NCBI GenBank assembly: GCA_963710675.1
Contig: CAVQBE010000015.1
Location: 114,574-178,573, forward strand
DNA from: JACCZX01 sp963710675
GTDB taxonomy: Bacteria > Pseudomonadota > Gammaproteobacteria > Burkholderiales > Burkholderiaceae_F
Direction of reading: 5' to 3'
Length of the DNA: 64,000 nucleotides
Part shown: piece after piece, positions 18,734-29,200 of the stretch
How positions within the stretch are numbered: position 1 is the first letter of the stretch
Layout of the letters: every line of letters begins with the position of its first letter
The notes under the pieces: generated by a model
What the model saw: the letters and a program-made list of their open reading frames with translations, nothing else
Databases searched by the model: none
Told to the model about the DNA's origin: nothing
Position numbers and translations under genes: made by a program

Positions 18734-19387
18734 TCATGCATTCTCCGCCTGCGAAGAAATGCGCGGAAAAAATGCGGGCGTTTCAGCCTGGTAGCGCCGG
18801 TAGGACTCTCCAAACCGCTTCAAAGCCTCGTGTTCCTCGCTGCGCGCGAGGCGCACGTAGAGAATAAGCAGGATCGGAAACATAGCCAGCGTGATCAGCG
18901 TCGGCCATTGCAATAGAAAGCCAATCATGATCACGACAAACGCGGCGTACTCCGGATGACGTAAGCGCGCATACACGCCGGTTTTCGCCAGTTCCCCGCG
19001 CTGCTGCGCTTTGTGCCGTACCGACCATGCCGCTGCCAGAAGGATAAAACCGCCGACAATCAGCACAGTGCTTGCGATCTGGAAAAAACCGAAAGGCGGA
19101 TTCGCACGCCAATCGAACATCATCCCAAGCACATTTCCAACTTCATGCGGAAGAGATTCAACGATTGGGAATCTTGCACCTGGCCAACCAGACAGCAGAT
19201 AAATCGTCAGAGGAAATCCATACATCTCGGCGAACAGTGCCGCCAGGAAGGCCGTGAAAGCGCCAAAGGTCCACCAGTCGCGACTGGTCTTCGGCCGATA
19301 AAAGACAAAAGCGATGGTCGCAAAGACGAGCGTGTAAATGACTGCCAGCGACCATTCACCGTAGAACGGAACGGCGTCGCGACTCAT
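18734..19387 (-). CDS. Isoprenylcysteine methyltransferase-like membrane protein
   Basis: This 217-residue protein has five or six transmembrane helices. The C-terminal half carries the SAM-binding signature of the ICMT/PEMT-like family: LAKTGVYARLRHPEYAAF, then EEHEALKRFGESYRRYQAETPAFFP. The RHPEY and glutamate-rich segments are the core of that signature. Members methylate isoprenylated or other lipid substrates in eukaryotes; roles in bacteria are mostly unknown. It lies apart from its neighbours, convergent with the exporter operon. Confidence 0.8.
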   Translation of the reverse strand: MSRDAVPFYGEWSLAVIYTLVFATIAFVFYRPKTSRDWWTFGAFTAFLAALFAEMYGFPLTIYLLSGWPGARFPIVESLPHEVGNVLGMMFDWRANPPFGFFQIASTVLIVGGFILLAAAWSVRHKAQQRGELAKTGVYARLRHPEYAAFVVIMIGFLLQWPTLITLAMFPILLILYVRLARSEEHEALKRFGESYRRYQAETPAFFPRISSQAENA

Positions 19388-19461
19388 GGAAGTTGTTTCA
19401 CTGATCCGATATCGTGATCCAGATTATCCGAGCCGTGTCGGCAGCCGCTTATTGACAGAAG

Positions 19462-20118
19462 TCAGCACGTTCGCGCTTTACCCGTGTTTTCGTATACCAG
19501 CCGTCGGTCGCTCGGAAGTGAGACCGATTCTTTACTCGGCATTCTTGCGATCAGCTCGGCCCACAGGACGCTGACGTCTTTGCGGAACAACAACTCCGCT
19601 TGCGGCTCGGAGACACTCCAGAAGCCGCTCTCTACTTCACCTTCGAGCTCATCTTCGAACCAACTGATGTAGCCAGTGACGTACCGAGCCTTGTTGGGCG
19701 TTCGTTCGATCAGGCCCTTAATCGCCTTCGGGGTAGAAGTAACAAAAAGGTCTTCAAAGAGGCGTACCGAATTCGCAGGCGGATGGCTCTTCGTACGCAC
19801 GAATGCAAAAATCGTCCCTAATGAGTCGGGACCACCAATGTAAATTGGATCCAGCACCTTCCTCGATGGCGCATGGCTGGGAAATACGCTTGCGAGTTTG
19901 TGCTTCGAAGGTCGATTGACAATGAAGCCTACGTGTTGCTTTCCGCCCACCGGGAGCGCGATCACTACCGCCTGACTATAGAGCCCCTCGACGTCGGGTG
20001 ACGCCACTAACAGCACCGGGCCGTCTAGGCTCTGCGCAACAGCGATATTCGCGATAGCCATCCATAGGCACGTCGACACTAACGTTGCGCAATGGAGGAA
20101 ACGTCTGCGCGTGTTCAT
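19462..20118 (-). CDS. YqgE/AlgH-family protein with a signal peptide
   Basis: This 218-residue protein begins MNTRRRFLHCATLVST and runs into a hydrophobic stretch ending near NIAVAQS, a clear secretion signal. The mature part has the AlgH/UPF0301 fold markers: VNRPSKHKLASVF, IYIGGPD, and YVTGYISWFEDELEGEVESGFW. Canonical YqgE proteins are cytoplasmic, so the signal peptide is unusual. The start at 20118 is the first ATG that gives a clean signal peptide. The function of this family is not settled. Confidence 0.8.
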   Translation of the reverse strand: MNTRRRFLHCATLVSTCLWMAIANIAVAQSLDGPVLLVASPDVEGLYSQAVVIALPVGGKQHVGFIVNRPSKHKLASVFPSHAPSRKVLDPIYIGGPDSLGTIFAFVRTKSHPPANSVRLFEDLFVTSTPKAIKGLIERTPNKARYVTGYISWFEDELEGEVESGFWSVSEPQAELLFRKDVSVLWAELIARMPSKESVSLPSDRRLVYENTGKARTC

Positions 20119-20137
20119 AGCCCGAACGCGGAGCCCG

Positions 20138-20602
20138 TTAGGCGCGGGATCGCGCCCGTACCAGCAGCACCGGAGCAGGCGCCATCCGAACCAGTGTCTC
20201 AGCAACGCTACCGAGCACGATACGATTGAAGCCCCGACGACCGTGCGTACCGAGCACGATCAAGTCGGCGTCCCAGCCTTGAGCGTCTTTAGCAATTGTC
20301 GATGCGACGCGCAATGACGGGTCGTCTCCCTCAAGCATTGCGATCTCGCTGTCAACGCCGGCGCTGCCCGCTTTGGCTGCGGCCACCGATAGCGCATGGC
20401 GCCCCTCTTCTCGCAACGCCTCCCATAGCGGTGTCGGATCAAACGCAGGCCCATCTAGCATCGTTAGGGGATACTTGAACAATTCGACGACATGCACGAT
20501 TCGAAGCCGCGCGCGCTGGGACTTGGCAAGTTGTACTGCGTGATCCAGCGCAAGATCAGAAGTATCACTGCCGTCGACGGCGATGAGAATGCGTTGATAC
20601 AT
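20138..20602 (-). CDS. Universal stress protein, UspA family
   Basis: This 154-residue single-domain USP starts MYQRILIAVDGSDTSDLALD. It carries the ATP-binding motif LGTHGRRGFNRIVLGSVAE (G-2x-G-9x-G(S/T) pattern) near the C-terminus, so it is probably an ATP-binding member. An FNR-type box lies about 120 bases upstream. In many beta- and gammaproteobacteria such USPs belong to the low-oxygen regulon. Confidence 0.92.
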   Translation of the reverse strand: MYQRILIAVDGSDTSDLALDHAVQLAKSQRARLRIVHVVELFKYPLTMLDGPAFDPTPLWEALREEGRHALSVAAAKAGSAGVDSEIAMLEGDDPSLRVASTIAKDAQGWDADLIVLGTHGRRGFNRIVLGSVAETLVRMAPAPVLLVRARSRA

Positions 20603-20720
20603 GGGCAGATTGTTTGTCCAGTAGTCGCAGAGCTATCACGTCTCTTTTGAGCTAGGCATTGCTTCCATCAAAACTCGCTCCTGCCATGGATCCACGATAG
20701 CCAACTTCACTGTGTCGATG

Positions 20721-20734
20721 TTGATTTACATCAG
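20721..20734. promoter_or_regulatory. FNR/ANR-type box upstream of the stress protein gene
   Basis: TTGATTTACATCAG matches the FNR consensus TTGAT-N4-ATCAA at nine of ten fixed bases. It lies 119-132 bases upstream of the universal stress protein start, in the gap before tRNA-Val. The distance is longer than usual for direct activation, so a long leader or an unseen promoter between would be needed. Confidence 0.5.
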
Positions 20735-20833
20735 TGCGTGATCGGAAGCTGCAAAAGTTTGATACGGACAACCCGCCGTGAACAGGAACAGAGTGAGCGT
20801 CTTGGAGTTACCAAGCGCTAGGAACTGAATTCA

Positions 20834-20908
20834 TGGTGGGTGGTACAGGGTTCGAACCTGTGACCCCTGCCGTGTGAAGGCAGTGCTCTACCACTGAGCT
20901 AACCACCC
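20834..20908 (-). tRNA. tRNA-Val (CAC anticodon)
   Basis: On the minus strand 75 bases fold as a complete tRNA, including an encoded CCA. The acceptor GGGTGGT pairs with ACCACCC, the D arm contains TTAGCTCAGTGGTAGAGC, the anticodon stem CTGCC/GGCAG encloses loop TTCACAC with anticodon CAC, and the T arm contains GGTTCGAACC. CAC reads the valine codon GUG. It lies alone between the stress protein and the acyl-CoA synthetase gene. Confidence 0.95.
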
Positions 20909-20973
20909 GCTGATTGAAACGCGAAGGACGCGAATTATTGCATGCGGTCGCGTGACTGCTTGCTTGCCTTACG

Positions 20974-22548
20974 ATGGCTTACTCGACAGCCGTGGAGGGC
21001 GGTCTGAATCTTTCGCATACTCTGTTTCGTACCGCTCGGCGTCTGCCGCGCGCGGTTGCCGTGATCGAACGTGATCGGATCGAGCTCAGCTACGAGCAGC
21101 TGGCTGACCGCTCGGCGCGTCTCGCTTCGGCACTCCTTGAACTCGGCGCGGGTCCCGGTGAGCGCGTCGCGCTGCTCGCGCACAACTGCGCCGCGTATGT
21201 GGAATTGCTTTACGCCTGCTGGACCATTGGCGCCTGCGCCGTTCCCGTCAACGTGCGGCTGCATCCGAAGGAAGTTGCCTTCATTCTGGACGACGCTGAC
21301 GTGCGCGTTGCGTTCGTCACTGACGATATTGATACGACCGCGATCGAGCACGAGCGCACTGGCGTCACGCATTTTGTTGGTATCGAAAGTTCCGAATATC
21401 GCAAGCTGTTGCACGCCGAGGCGATGCCTGAGCCGCGCTCTGATCTTTCGCAAGCGCCCGCATGGCTGTTCTACACCAGCGGAACGACCGGCCGACCGAA
21501 AGGTGTGGTGCTGACACACCGCAACCTGCTGGCAATGGCACTGAACTACCTTGCGGATGTCGACCACGCCGCCGTCGGGGACCATCTGCTGCATGCAGCA
21601 CCCATGTCGCACGGCTCGGGGCTCTACATCATCCCGAACATCGCTGTGGGCGCTACGCAATTGATTCCGGCGACGCACGGATTCGAGGTCGATGAGATAG
21701 CGCACATCATCGCGTACACGCCCCGCGTCAAATTTTTTGCGGCACCGACGATGGTGATGCGATTGGTTGACGGCTGGCGCGCCGAGAGCGAGCCCGTTAA
21801 TCTAAAGTCGATCATCTACGGTGGTGGGCCGATGTATGTTGCAGATTGCCTGCGAGCACTGGAGCGCTTCGGACCAAGACTGGTGCAAATCTACGGGCAG
21901 GGAGAGGCGCCGATGACGATCACCGTCCTGCCCTCGGCTGACCATGTCGATGACCACGATGGCCGCCGTCTCGAGCGGCTCGGTTCGGTCGGGCGGGCGC
22001 AAACCGGTGTGCAAATCGCGGTGCTTGATGGAAGCGACGAGCCTGTCCCGTCAGGTGAACTCGGCGAAGTCTGTGTGCGTGGCGACGTCGTGATGACCGG
22101 CTACCTGAATAATCCGGAGGCCACCGCGCAAACGCTCGCCAACGGATGGCTGCACACTGGCGACGTCGGCCGATTCGATGCGCACGGCTACCTGACGCTG
22201 GTCGATCGCAGCAAAGATCTGATCATCTCGGGCGGCTCGAACATATATCCGCGTGAGGTGGAGGAAGTTCTGTTGCGGCATCCTGCAATCAAGGAAGCCG
22301 CGGTGCTGGGCGAACCCGATCCGCAGTGGGGCGAGTCGGTTGTTGCGGTACTCGTGACGCAACCGGGACAGCTTGCCGACCAACACGAGCTCGACTCGTG
22401 GTGTCTCGAGCACATCGCGCGCTTCAAGCGGCCGAAGCGCTATGTGTTCGTCTCTGATCTGCCGAGAAATGCGACCGGCAAGGTATTGAAGCGCGAGCTG
22501 CGGTTGCAACTCACGCATGCGCAGGAGTCAAGCGCCATACAGGTGTGA
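20974..22548 (+). CDS. Acyl-CoA synthetase (AMP-dependent ligase)
   Basis: This 524-residue ANL-superfamily enzyme activates a carboxylic acid to an acyl-AMP and then to acyl-CoA. The P-loop FYTSGTTGRPKGVVLTH, the A5-type IYGQGEAPMTIT and the C-terminal hinge and Lys region TLVDRSKDLIISGGSNIYPR ... LPRNATGKVLKREL are all present and complete. The substrate (fatty acid, aromatic acid or another) cannot be read from the sequence. Its last 38 bases overlap tail-to-tail with dnaQ. Confidence 0.9.
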   Translation: MAYSTAVEGGLNLSHTLFRTARRLPRAVAVIERDRIELSYEQLADRSARLASALLELGAGPGERVALLAHNCAAYVELLYACWTIGACAVPVNVRLHPKEVAFILDDADVRVAFVTDDIDTTAIEHERTGVTHFVGIESSEYRKLLHAEAMPEPRSDLSQAPAWLFYTSGTTGRPKGVVLTHRNLLAMALNYLADVDHAAVGDHLLHAAPMSHGSGLYIIPNIAVGATQLIPATHGFEVDEIAHIIAYTPRVKFFAAPTMVMRLVDGWRAESEPVNLKSIIYGGGPMYVADCLRALERFGPRLVQIYGQGEAPMTITVLPSADHVDDHDGRRLERLGSVGRAQTGVQIAVLDGSDEPVPSGELGEVCVRGDVVMTGYLNNPEATAQTLANGWLHTGDVGRFDAHGYLTLVDRSKDLIISGGSNIYPREVEEVLLRHPAIKEAAVLGEPDPQWGESVVAVLVTQPGQLADQHELDSWCLEHIARFKRPKRYVFVSDLPRNATGKVLKRELRLQLTHAQESSAIQV

Positions 22549-23215
22549 CTTTCGCTTCGCGCGCGATCAGGTCAAGCAGCGCCTCGTGCGCTGCTACTTC
22601 TTCGTCGGCGACAGCGACTGCGATCAGCAGGCCGACGTCGATCGGACCAAAGTTCGCCGTCAGCGCATCGTCGTCAAGCACGTCGATCACGAGGCTGTCC
22701 TGGCCGCGCGTCATTGCGAGAAACACATCGGCCAGCAATCCGGCATCGAGCAGAGCGCCGTGCAGCGTGCGATGCGCGTTTGATATGGCGTATCGCTCGC
22801 AAAGCGCATCGAGCGAGTTGCGCTTCCCGGGATGCTGCTCGCGTGCATGCTGCAGCGAGCAGATCACTTTCAGGCAATGATCCGCAAAGCGACTGCGCCC
22901 GATGCGGCTTAGTTCGGCATCCAGAAACTCGATGTCGAACTCGGCGTTGTGAATGATGACCTCGGCGTTCTTTACGAACTCGATCAGGTCATCGACGATG
23001 TCACCGAACCTGGGTTTGTCTTGGAGAAATTGCTTGTTGATCCCGTGCACTGCGAGCGCGCCTTCGTCGCACTCGCGCTCGGGATTGACATACTGATGAA
23101 AGCGTCGCTCGGTAATTCGGCGGCCAACAATCTCGATCGCGCCGATCTCGATGATGCGGTGCCCATCTTTGACTTCGAGGCCGGTTGTTTCAGTATCGAG
23201 GACGACTTGTCTCAT
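22511..23215 (-). CDS. dnaQ: DNA polymerase III epsilon subunit (proofreading exonuclease)
   Basis: This 234-residue 3'-5' exonuclease of the DnaQ DEDDh class has Exo I DTETTGLEVKDGHRIIEIG, Exo II HNAEFDIEFLD and Exo III HGALLDAGLLA. The C-terminal ~60 residues bind the polymerase alpha subunit in other bacteria. It begins MRQVVLDTETTG. In related genomes dnaQ normally follows rnhA; here 11.7 kb with an autotransporter-like gene and an RND pump separate them, all on the same strand. Confidence 0.95.
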   Translation of the reverse strand: MRQVVLDTETTGLEVKDGHRIIEIGAIEIVGRRITERRFHQYVNPERECDEGALAVHGINKQFLQDKPRFGDIVDDLIEFVKNAEVIIHNAEFDIEFLDAELSRIGRSRFADHCLKVICSLQHAREQHPGKRNSLDALCERYAISNAHRTLHGALLDAGLLADVFLAMTRGQDSLVIDVLDDDALTANFGPIDVGLLIAVAVADEEVAAHEALLDLIAREAKVTPVWRLTPAHA

Positions 23216-23284
23216 CGCCTTCGATTTTAGCCGCGGCTCCGATCGCTGTCCTGCCAGCAGACCTTCTTGCAGAAGAACTTCGAA

Positions 23285-26200
23285 TCAGAATGCCGCGCGC
23301 AGAAGTGCTCTTGTCGTCTCAGTACGGAAAGTGCCCGAGCCGGTGGTATACGTGTATTCGATTTCGACCGTGAACACGAATCCCATTCGAAGCATGCAGT
23401 CCGATGCCGCCGGTCGTGAAATCGCTGGAGTTCGAAGCTTCCTTCAGCGTATACACGGTCGTAGGCGCATCCGCGTACGCGACCGCTTGATCGGCGGCGC
23501 GGCTGTGCATGCGGCGCTGTTCGAATCGCAAGCTCGGCGTTAGTGTAAACGCGCCCAGCGGAACGTCGTAGCTGGCGCGCAATCCGGCAAGGACCGAATC
23601 ATCGTTGACGATGATCTCGCCATACGTCAGCGCAGACATTGCGCTGCCGGCTTCGGTGTAGCCGTCCAGCCGGCTATGCACGCGCTCAAATCGGCCATAC
23701 GGTATGAGCGTGAATCCCTTCAACTGAAGCACGCCGCTTACGCCGAGAGAGCCAAACAGCTGCGATCCCGATCGCTCGCCGGCCAGCATCACAGTATCAA
23801 GCTGAGCCCAGCGCGAAGCGTCGTAGGAGAGCCGCCCGTAACCTGCCATCGCATCAATGAATACACCCTTGGTCGGTGCAAACGAACCGTAGAGAGTCCC
23901 GTTCTGTGCCTCACCCTTGCTGCGTGATCCATTCGGATCGACGTCCGTCGAATCGTGGCCGTAGCCGAGCGTTGCACCGACCACCAAGCCGTCGCGCACT
24001 TTCGCATCGATGCCTAGCGTCAGACCCGACGTGCGGAAGTCACTACGGTCAGCTGCGGAGCTGGGGCGCAGGAAGCCGAAGTCGATGTTGCCGCCCGCCC
24101 ACACCGCGAAGAGACGGTCGCAACCGGAACGCTTCGCATCCGTCTTGTCATCCGCACTCGCGGGTGCCGCTGCACCCTTATCAGTGTCGCTGCCCTCGGA
24201 TTTTTCCCAACGGATATTCGTGCTGATGCCAATGTCGGTCGAACATGGGTCGTGACCTGCATGCAGCATCTGCATGCGCGAATTCACGTTTGTTATCTGT
24301 GCCGAACCGAACCGCGTCGCGGCCGTAATCTGTGCCGTACTAACACCGCGAACCGAAGGATCGAGCGTCGGGTCGGGCCGCATCTCGATGACGATCGTTT
24401 GCACCAGCGTGCCCGAAGCGCCGTTGGCATCAGTCACTGTGATCGTGAAGGTGTAAGTTCCGCCCGCAGTCGGCGTGCCGCTCAAAGCGCCCGTTGCCGG
24501 GTTAAGTGCCAGCCCGATTGGCAAGCGCACCGGCGGTCAGGCTGAATGTGTAAGGCGCGGTGCCGCCGGTGACATTGATGCCGTGGTTGTAGCCGCTTCC
24601 GACTCTTCCGTTCGTGAGGTCCGACGTCAAGATCAATGCCGCAGGCGCCACTGTCATCGTGTAGACACGGTCAACGGTAAATCCGGCAGCGTCGGTGACC
24701 CTGACGGTGAACGTGAACGGTCCGGCAACGGTCGGCGACCCGGACAGAAGTCCGGTCGTCGCATTCAGCGTCAGCCCGGCGGGCAGTGTACCGGCACTGA
24801 TTGCTGAATGCATAAGGACTCGTCCCGCCTGAAGCACTAATCGTCTGACTGTATGCACTGCCTACAACGGCATTCGGCAGCGTGGGCGGAGCCGACCACG
24901 AGGGTAGCCGCGACCGTTAACGCGTAAGCGCGTTGTCCAGTGGCACCGACGCCATCGGTCGCCGTGATCGTGAAGTTCGACGTCGCAGCCGTCGTTGGCG
25001 TGCCAGAGATCACACCGGTGGCCGCATTCAGCGTGAGACCCGCAGGCAGGCTGCCGGCCGACACAGTGAAAACGTAAGAACCATTGCCACCTGTCGCGAC
25101 TACGGTCTGCGAGTACGCCGCGCCGAGCATCGCCGTTGGCAGCGTCGCTGGATTTACCGCAATGGCCGCGTTGACCGTGACGCTGTACGCACGTGCGCCA
25201 GTAGCACCCAGGCCATCGGTCGCCGTAATCGTGAAGTTGCTAGTCGCTGCGGTAGTTGGCGTTCCGGTGATCGCACCCGTCGCAGCATTCAGCGCAAGAC
25301 CCGCTGGCAGACTGCCGGCAGAGACACTGAACGTATACGAACCATTGCCACCCGTGGCACTGACTGTCTGCGCGTACGCAGTGCCCAGCGTTCCACTCGG
25401 CAGCGTCGCCGGGTTCACGATCATCGCTGCATTGATCGTTACGCTGTACGCACGTGCGCCGGTGGCACCAAGACCATCGGTTGCAGTGATCGTGAAGTTG
25501 CGAGGTCGCTGCCGTGGTCGGCGTGCCGGTGATCGCGCCGGTGGCAGCGTTCAACGTCAAAGCCCGGCTGGCAAACTGCCGGCAGAAACACTGAACGTAT
25601 ATGAACCATTGCCACCCGTGGCACTGACGGTCTGTGAGTAAGCGACTCCGACCGTTCCATTCGGCAACGTCGCCGGGTTAACGGCGACGCCAGCATTCAT
25701 CGTCACCGAGTAAGCACGCGAACCGGTCGCACCCGAGCCATCGGTGGCAGTGATCGTGAAGTTGCTGGTCGCTGCCGTCGTCGGTGTGCCGGTAATTGCA
25801 CCGGTGGCCGCATTCAGCGAAAGACCCGCCGGCAAGCTGCCCGCAGAAACACTGAACGTATATGAACCCGTGCCGCCCGTTGCACTGACCGTCTGTGAGT
25901 ACGCAACTCCGACCGTTCCGTTCGGCAATGTCGCTGGATTCACGGTGATCGCCTGCATTGATCGTGACGCTGTAAGCACGCGCACCGGTAGCACCGAGAC
26001 CATCGGTTGCGGTGATCGTGAAGTTGCTGGTCGCTGCCGTGGTCGGTGTTCCGGTGATCGCACCCGTGGCCGCATTCAACGACAGTCCCGCTGGCAAGCT
26101 GCCGGCAGAAACACTGAACGTATATGAACCCGTTGCCACCCGTTGCACTGACCGTCTGCGAGTAGGCAATTCCGACCGTTCCATTCGGCAACGTCGCCGG

Positions 26201-29200
26201 ATTCACGGTGATCGCCGCATTGATCGTCACGGCGTAAGCACGCGCACCGGTCGCACCCAGACCATCGGTTGCGGTGATCGTGAAGTTGCTGGTGGCTGCC
26301 GTGGTCGGTGTACCGGTGATCGCACCCGTGGCTGCATTCAGCGACAGTCCCGCTGGCAAGCTGCCGGCAGAGACACTGAATGTATACGAACCATTGCCGC
26401 CCGTTGCACTGACTGTTTGTGAGTAGGCAGACTCCGACAGTGCCGTTTGGCAACGTTGCTGGATTGACGGCGATCGCCGCGTTCATCGTGACCGCAGTAG
26501 GCACGCGCGCCGGTGGCACCAAGACCATCGGTTGCGGTAATCGTGAAGTTGCTGGTCGCTGCGGTGGTTGGGGTACCGGTGATCGCACCCGTGGCCGCAT
26601 TCAGCGAAAGTCCCGCCGGCAAGCTGCCTACAGAGACACTGAACGTATATGAGCCGTTGCCACCGGTCGCACTCACTGTTTGCTAGTACGCAGATTCCGA
26701 CGGTGCCGTTCGGCAACGTCGCCGGGTTCACGGTGATCGCCGCATTGATCGTGACGCTGTAAGCACGCGCGCCAGTAGCACCGAGACCATCGGTCGCGGT
26801 GATCGTGAAGTTGCTGGTCGCTGCGGTGGTTGGTGTACCGGTGATCGCACCCGTGGCCGCATTCAGCGACAGTCCTGCCGGCAGACTGCCCACAGAGACA
26901 CTGAATGTATAAGAGCCGTTGCCGCCCGTGGCACTGACCGTTTGTGAGTAGGCGACGCCGACAGTTCCATTCGGCAACGTCGCTGGATTAACGGCAACAC
27001 CGGCATTCATCGTGACCGCAGTAAGCACGCGCAGCCGGTAGCACCCAAGCCATCGGTTGCGGTGATCGTGAAGTTCGCTGGTCGCTGCTGTGGTTGGTGT
27101 GCCTGTGATCGCACCAGTAGCTGCATTGAGCGACAGTCCCGCCGGCAAACTGCCCAGCGGAGACACTGAACGTATATGAGCCGGTGCCACCGGTAGCACT
27201 CACCGTTTGCGAGTACGCAACTCCGACCGTGCCATTCGGCAGCGTCGCCGGGTTCACGGTGATCGCCGCGTTGATCGTGACGCTGTAAGCACGTGCACCG
27301 GTAGCACCGAGACCATCGGTCGCGGTGATCGTGAAGTTCGATGGTCGCTGCAGTAGTTGGCGTTCCGGTGATCGCACCCGTGGCTGGCATTCAGCGACAG
27401 TCCTGCCGGCAAGCTGCCTGCAGAAACACTGAACGTATATGAGCCAGTGCCGCCCGTTGCACTGACCGTCTGTGAGTAGGCGACTCCGACCGTGCCGTTC
27501 GGCAGCGTCGCTGGATTAACGGTGATCGCTGGATTGATCGTCACGCTGTACGCCCGCGCACCGGTCGCACCGAGACCATCTGTCGCGGTGATAGTGAAGT
27601 TGCGATGTCGCTGCGGTCGTCGGCGTACCGGTGATCGCACCGGTAGCTGCATTCAGCGAAAGCCCCGCCGGCAAGCTGCCCACCGAAACAGCTGAACGTA
27701 TACGAGCCAGTGCCACCCGTGGCACTGACTGTCTGTGAGTACGCGACACCGACTGTTCCATTCGGCAACGTCGCCGGGTTCACGGTGATCGCCGGCGTTG
27801 ATCGTGACGCTGTAGGCACGTGCAGCCGGTAGCACCGAGGCCGTCAGTTGCAGTGATCGTGAAGTTGCTAGTCGCCGCCGTTGTCGGTGTGCCGGTGATC
27901 GCACCCGTTGCCGCATTCAATGACAGCCCTGCCGGCAAACTGCCGACCGAGACACTAAACGTATATGAGCCGTTGCCACCCGTTGCACTGACCGTCTGTG
28001 AGTAGGCGACTCCGACCGTTCCGTTCGGCAACGTCGCCGGATTGACGGTGATAGCCGCATTGATGGTCACCGCATAAGCACGTGCGCCCGTTGCACCAAG
28101 ACCATCGGTCGCTGTGATCGTGAAGTTGGAAGTCGCTGCGGTGGTCGGCGTACCGGTAATGGCCCCGGTGGCCGCATTTAACGACAGCCCGCTGGCAAGC
28201 TGCCCGCAGACACACTGAATGTGTATGAACCATCTCCACCCGTTGCTGAGACATTCTGCGAGTACGCAGTTCCGACGGTGCCGTTCGGCAACGTCGCCGG
28301 GTTTACGGTGATCGCGGCGTTGATCGTGACGCTGTAGGCACGTGCGCCCGTCGCACCCAAGCCATCAGTTGCCGTGATCGTGAAGTTGCTCGTCGCCGCA
28401 GTTGTCGGCGTTCCGGTGATTGCACCAGTGGCCGCGTTCAGCGAAAGCCCTGCCGGCAAGCTGCCGGCGGAAACGCTGAACGTATACGAGCCGTTGCCAC
28501 CGGTGGCGCTGACGGTCTGCGAATAGGCAACACCCACTGTGCCATTCGGCAGCGTCGCCGGATTCACTGTTATAGCGGCGTTGATCGTGACGGCATAAGC
28601 ACGTGCGCCAGTAGCACCGAGACCATCGGTCGCCGTGATTGTGAAGTTGCTGGTCGCCGCTGTCGTCGGTGTGCCGGTGATCGCACCGGTTGCAGCATTC
28701 AGCGACAACCCTGCCGGCAGACTGCCTGCAGAGACACTGAACGTATACGAACCAGTGCCGCCAGTGGCACTGACTGTCTGTGAGTACGCAACACCGACCG
28801 TTCCATTGGGCAACGTTGCTGGGTTCACGGTGATGGCAGCATTGATGGTGACGGCATAAGCGCGCGCGCCGGTGGCACCCAGACCATCGGTTGCCGTGAT
28901 CGTGAAGTTGGAAGTCGCTGCGGTGGTCGGCGTGCCGGTGATGGCACCCGTGGCCGCATTCAACGACAAGCCCTGCTGGCAGACTGCCGGCCGAGACGCT
29001 GAACGTATACGAACCCGTGCCACCAGTCGCACTAACGGTTTGCGAGTACGCAGTTCCGACGGTGCCGTTCGGCAGCGTCGCGGGATTTACGGTGATCGCT
29101 GCGTTGATGGTGACGGCATAAGCACGTGCACCCGTAGCACCCAGACCATCGGTCGCCGTGATCGTAAAGTTCGATGTGGCTGCAGTGGTCGGCAGTACCG

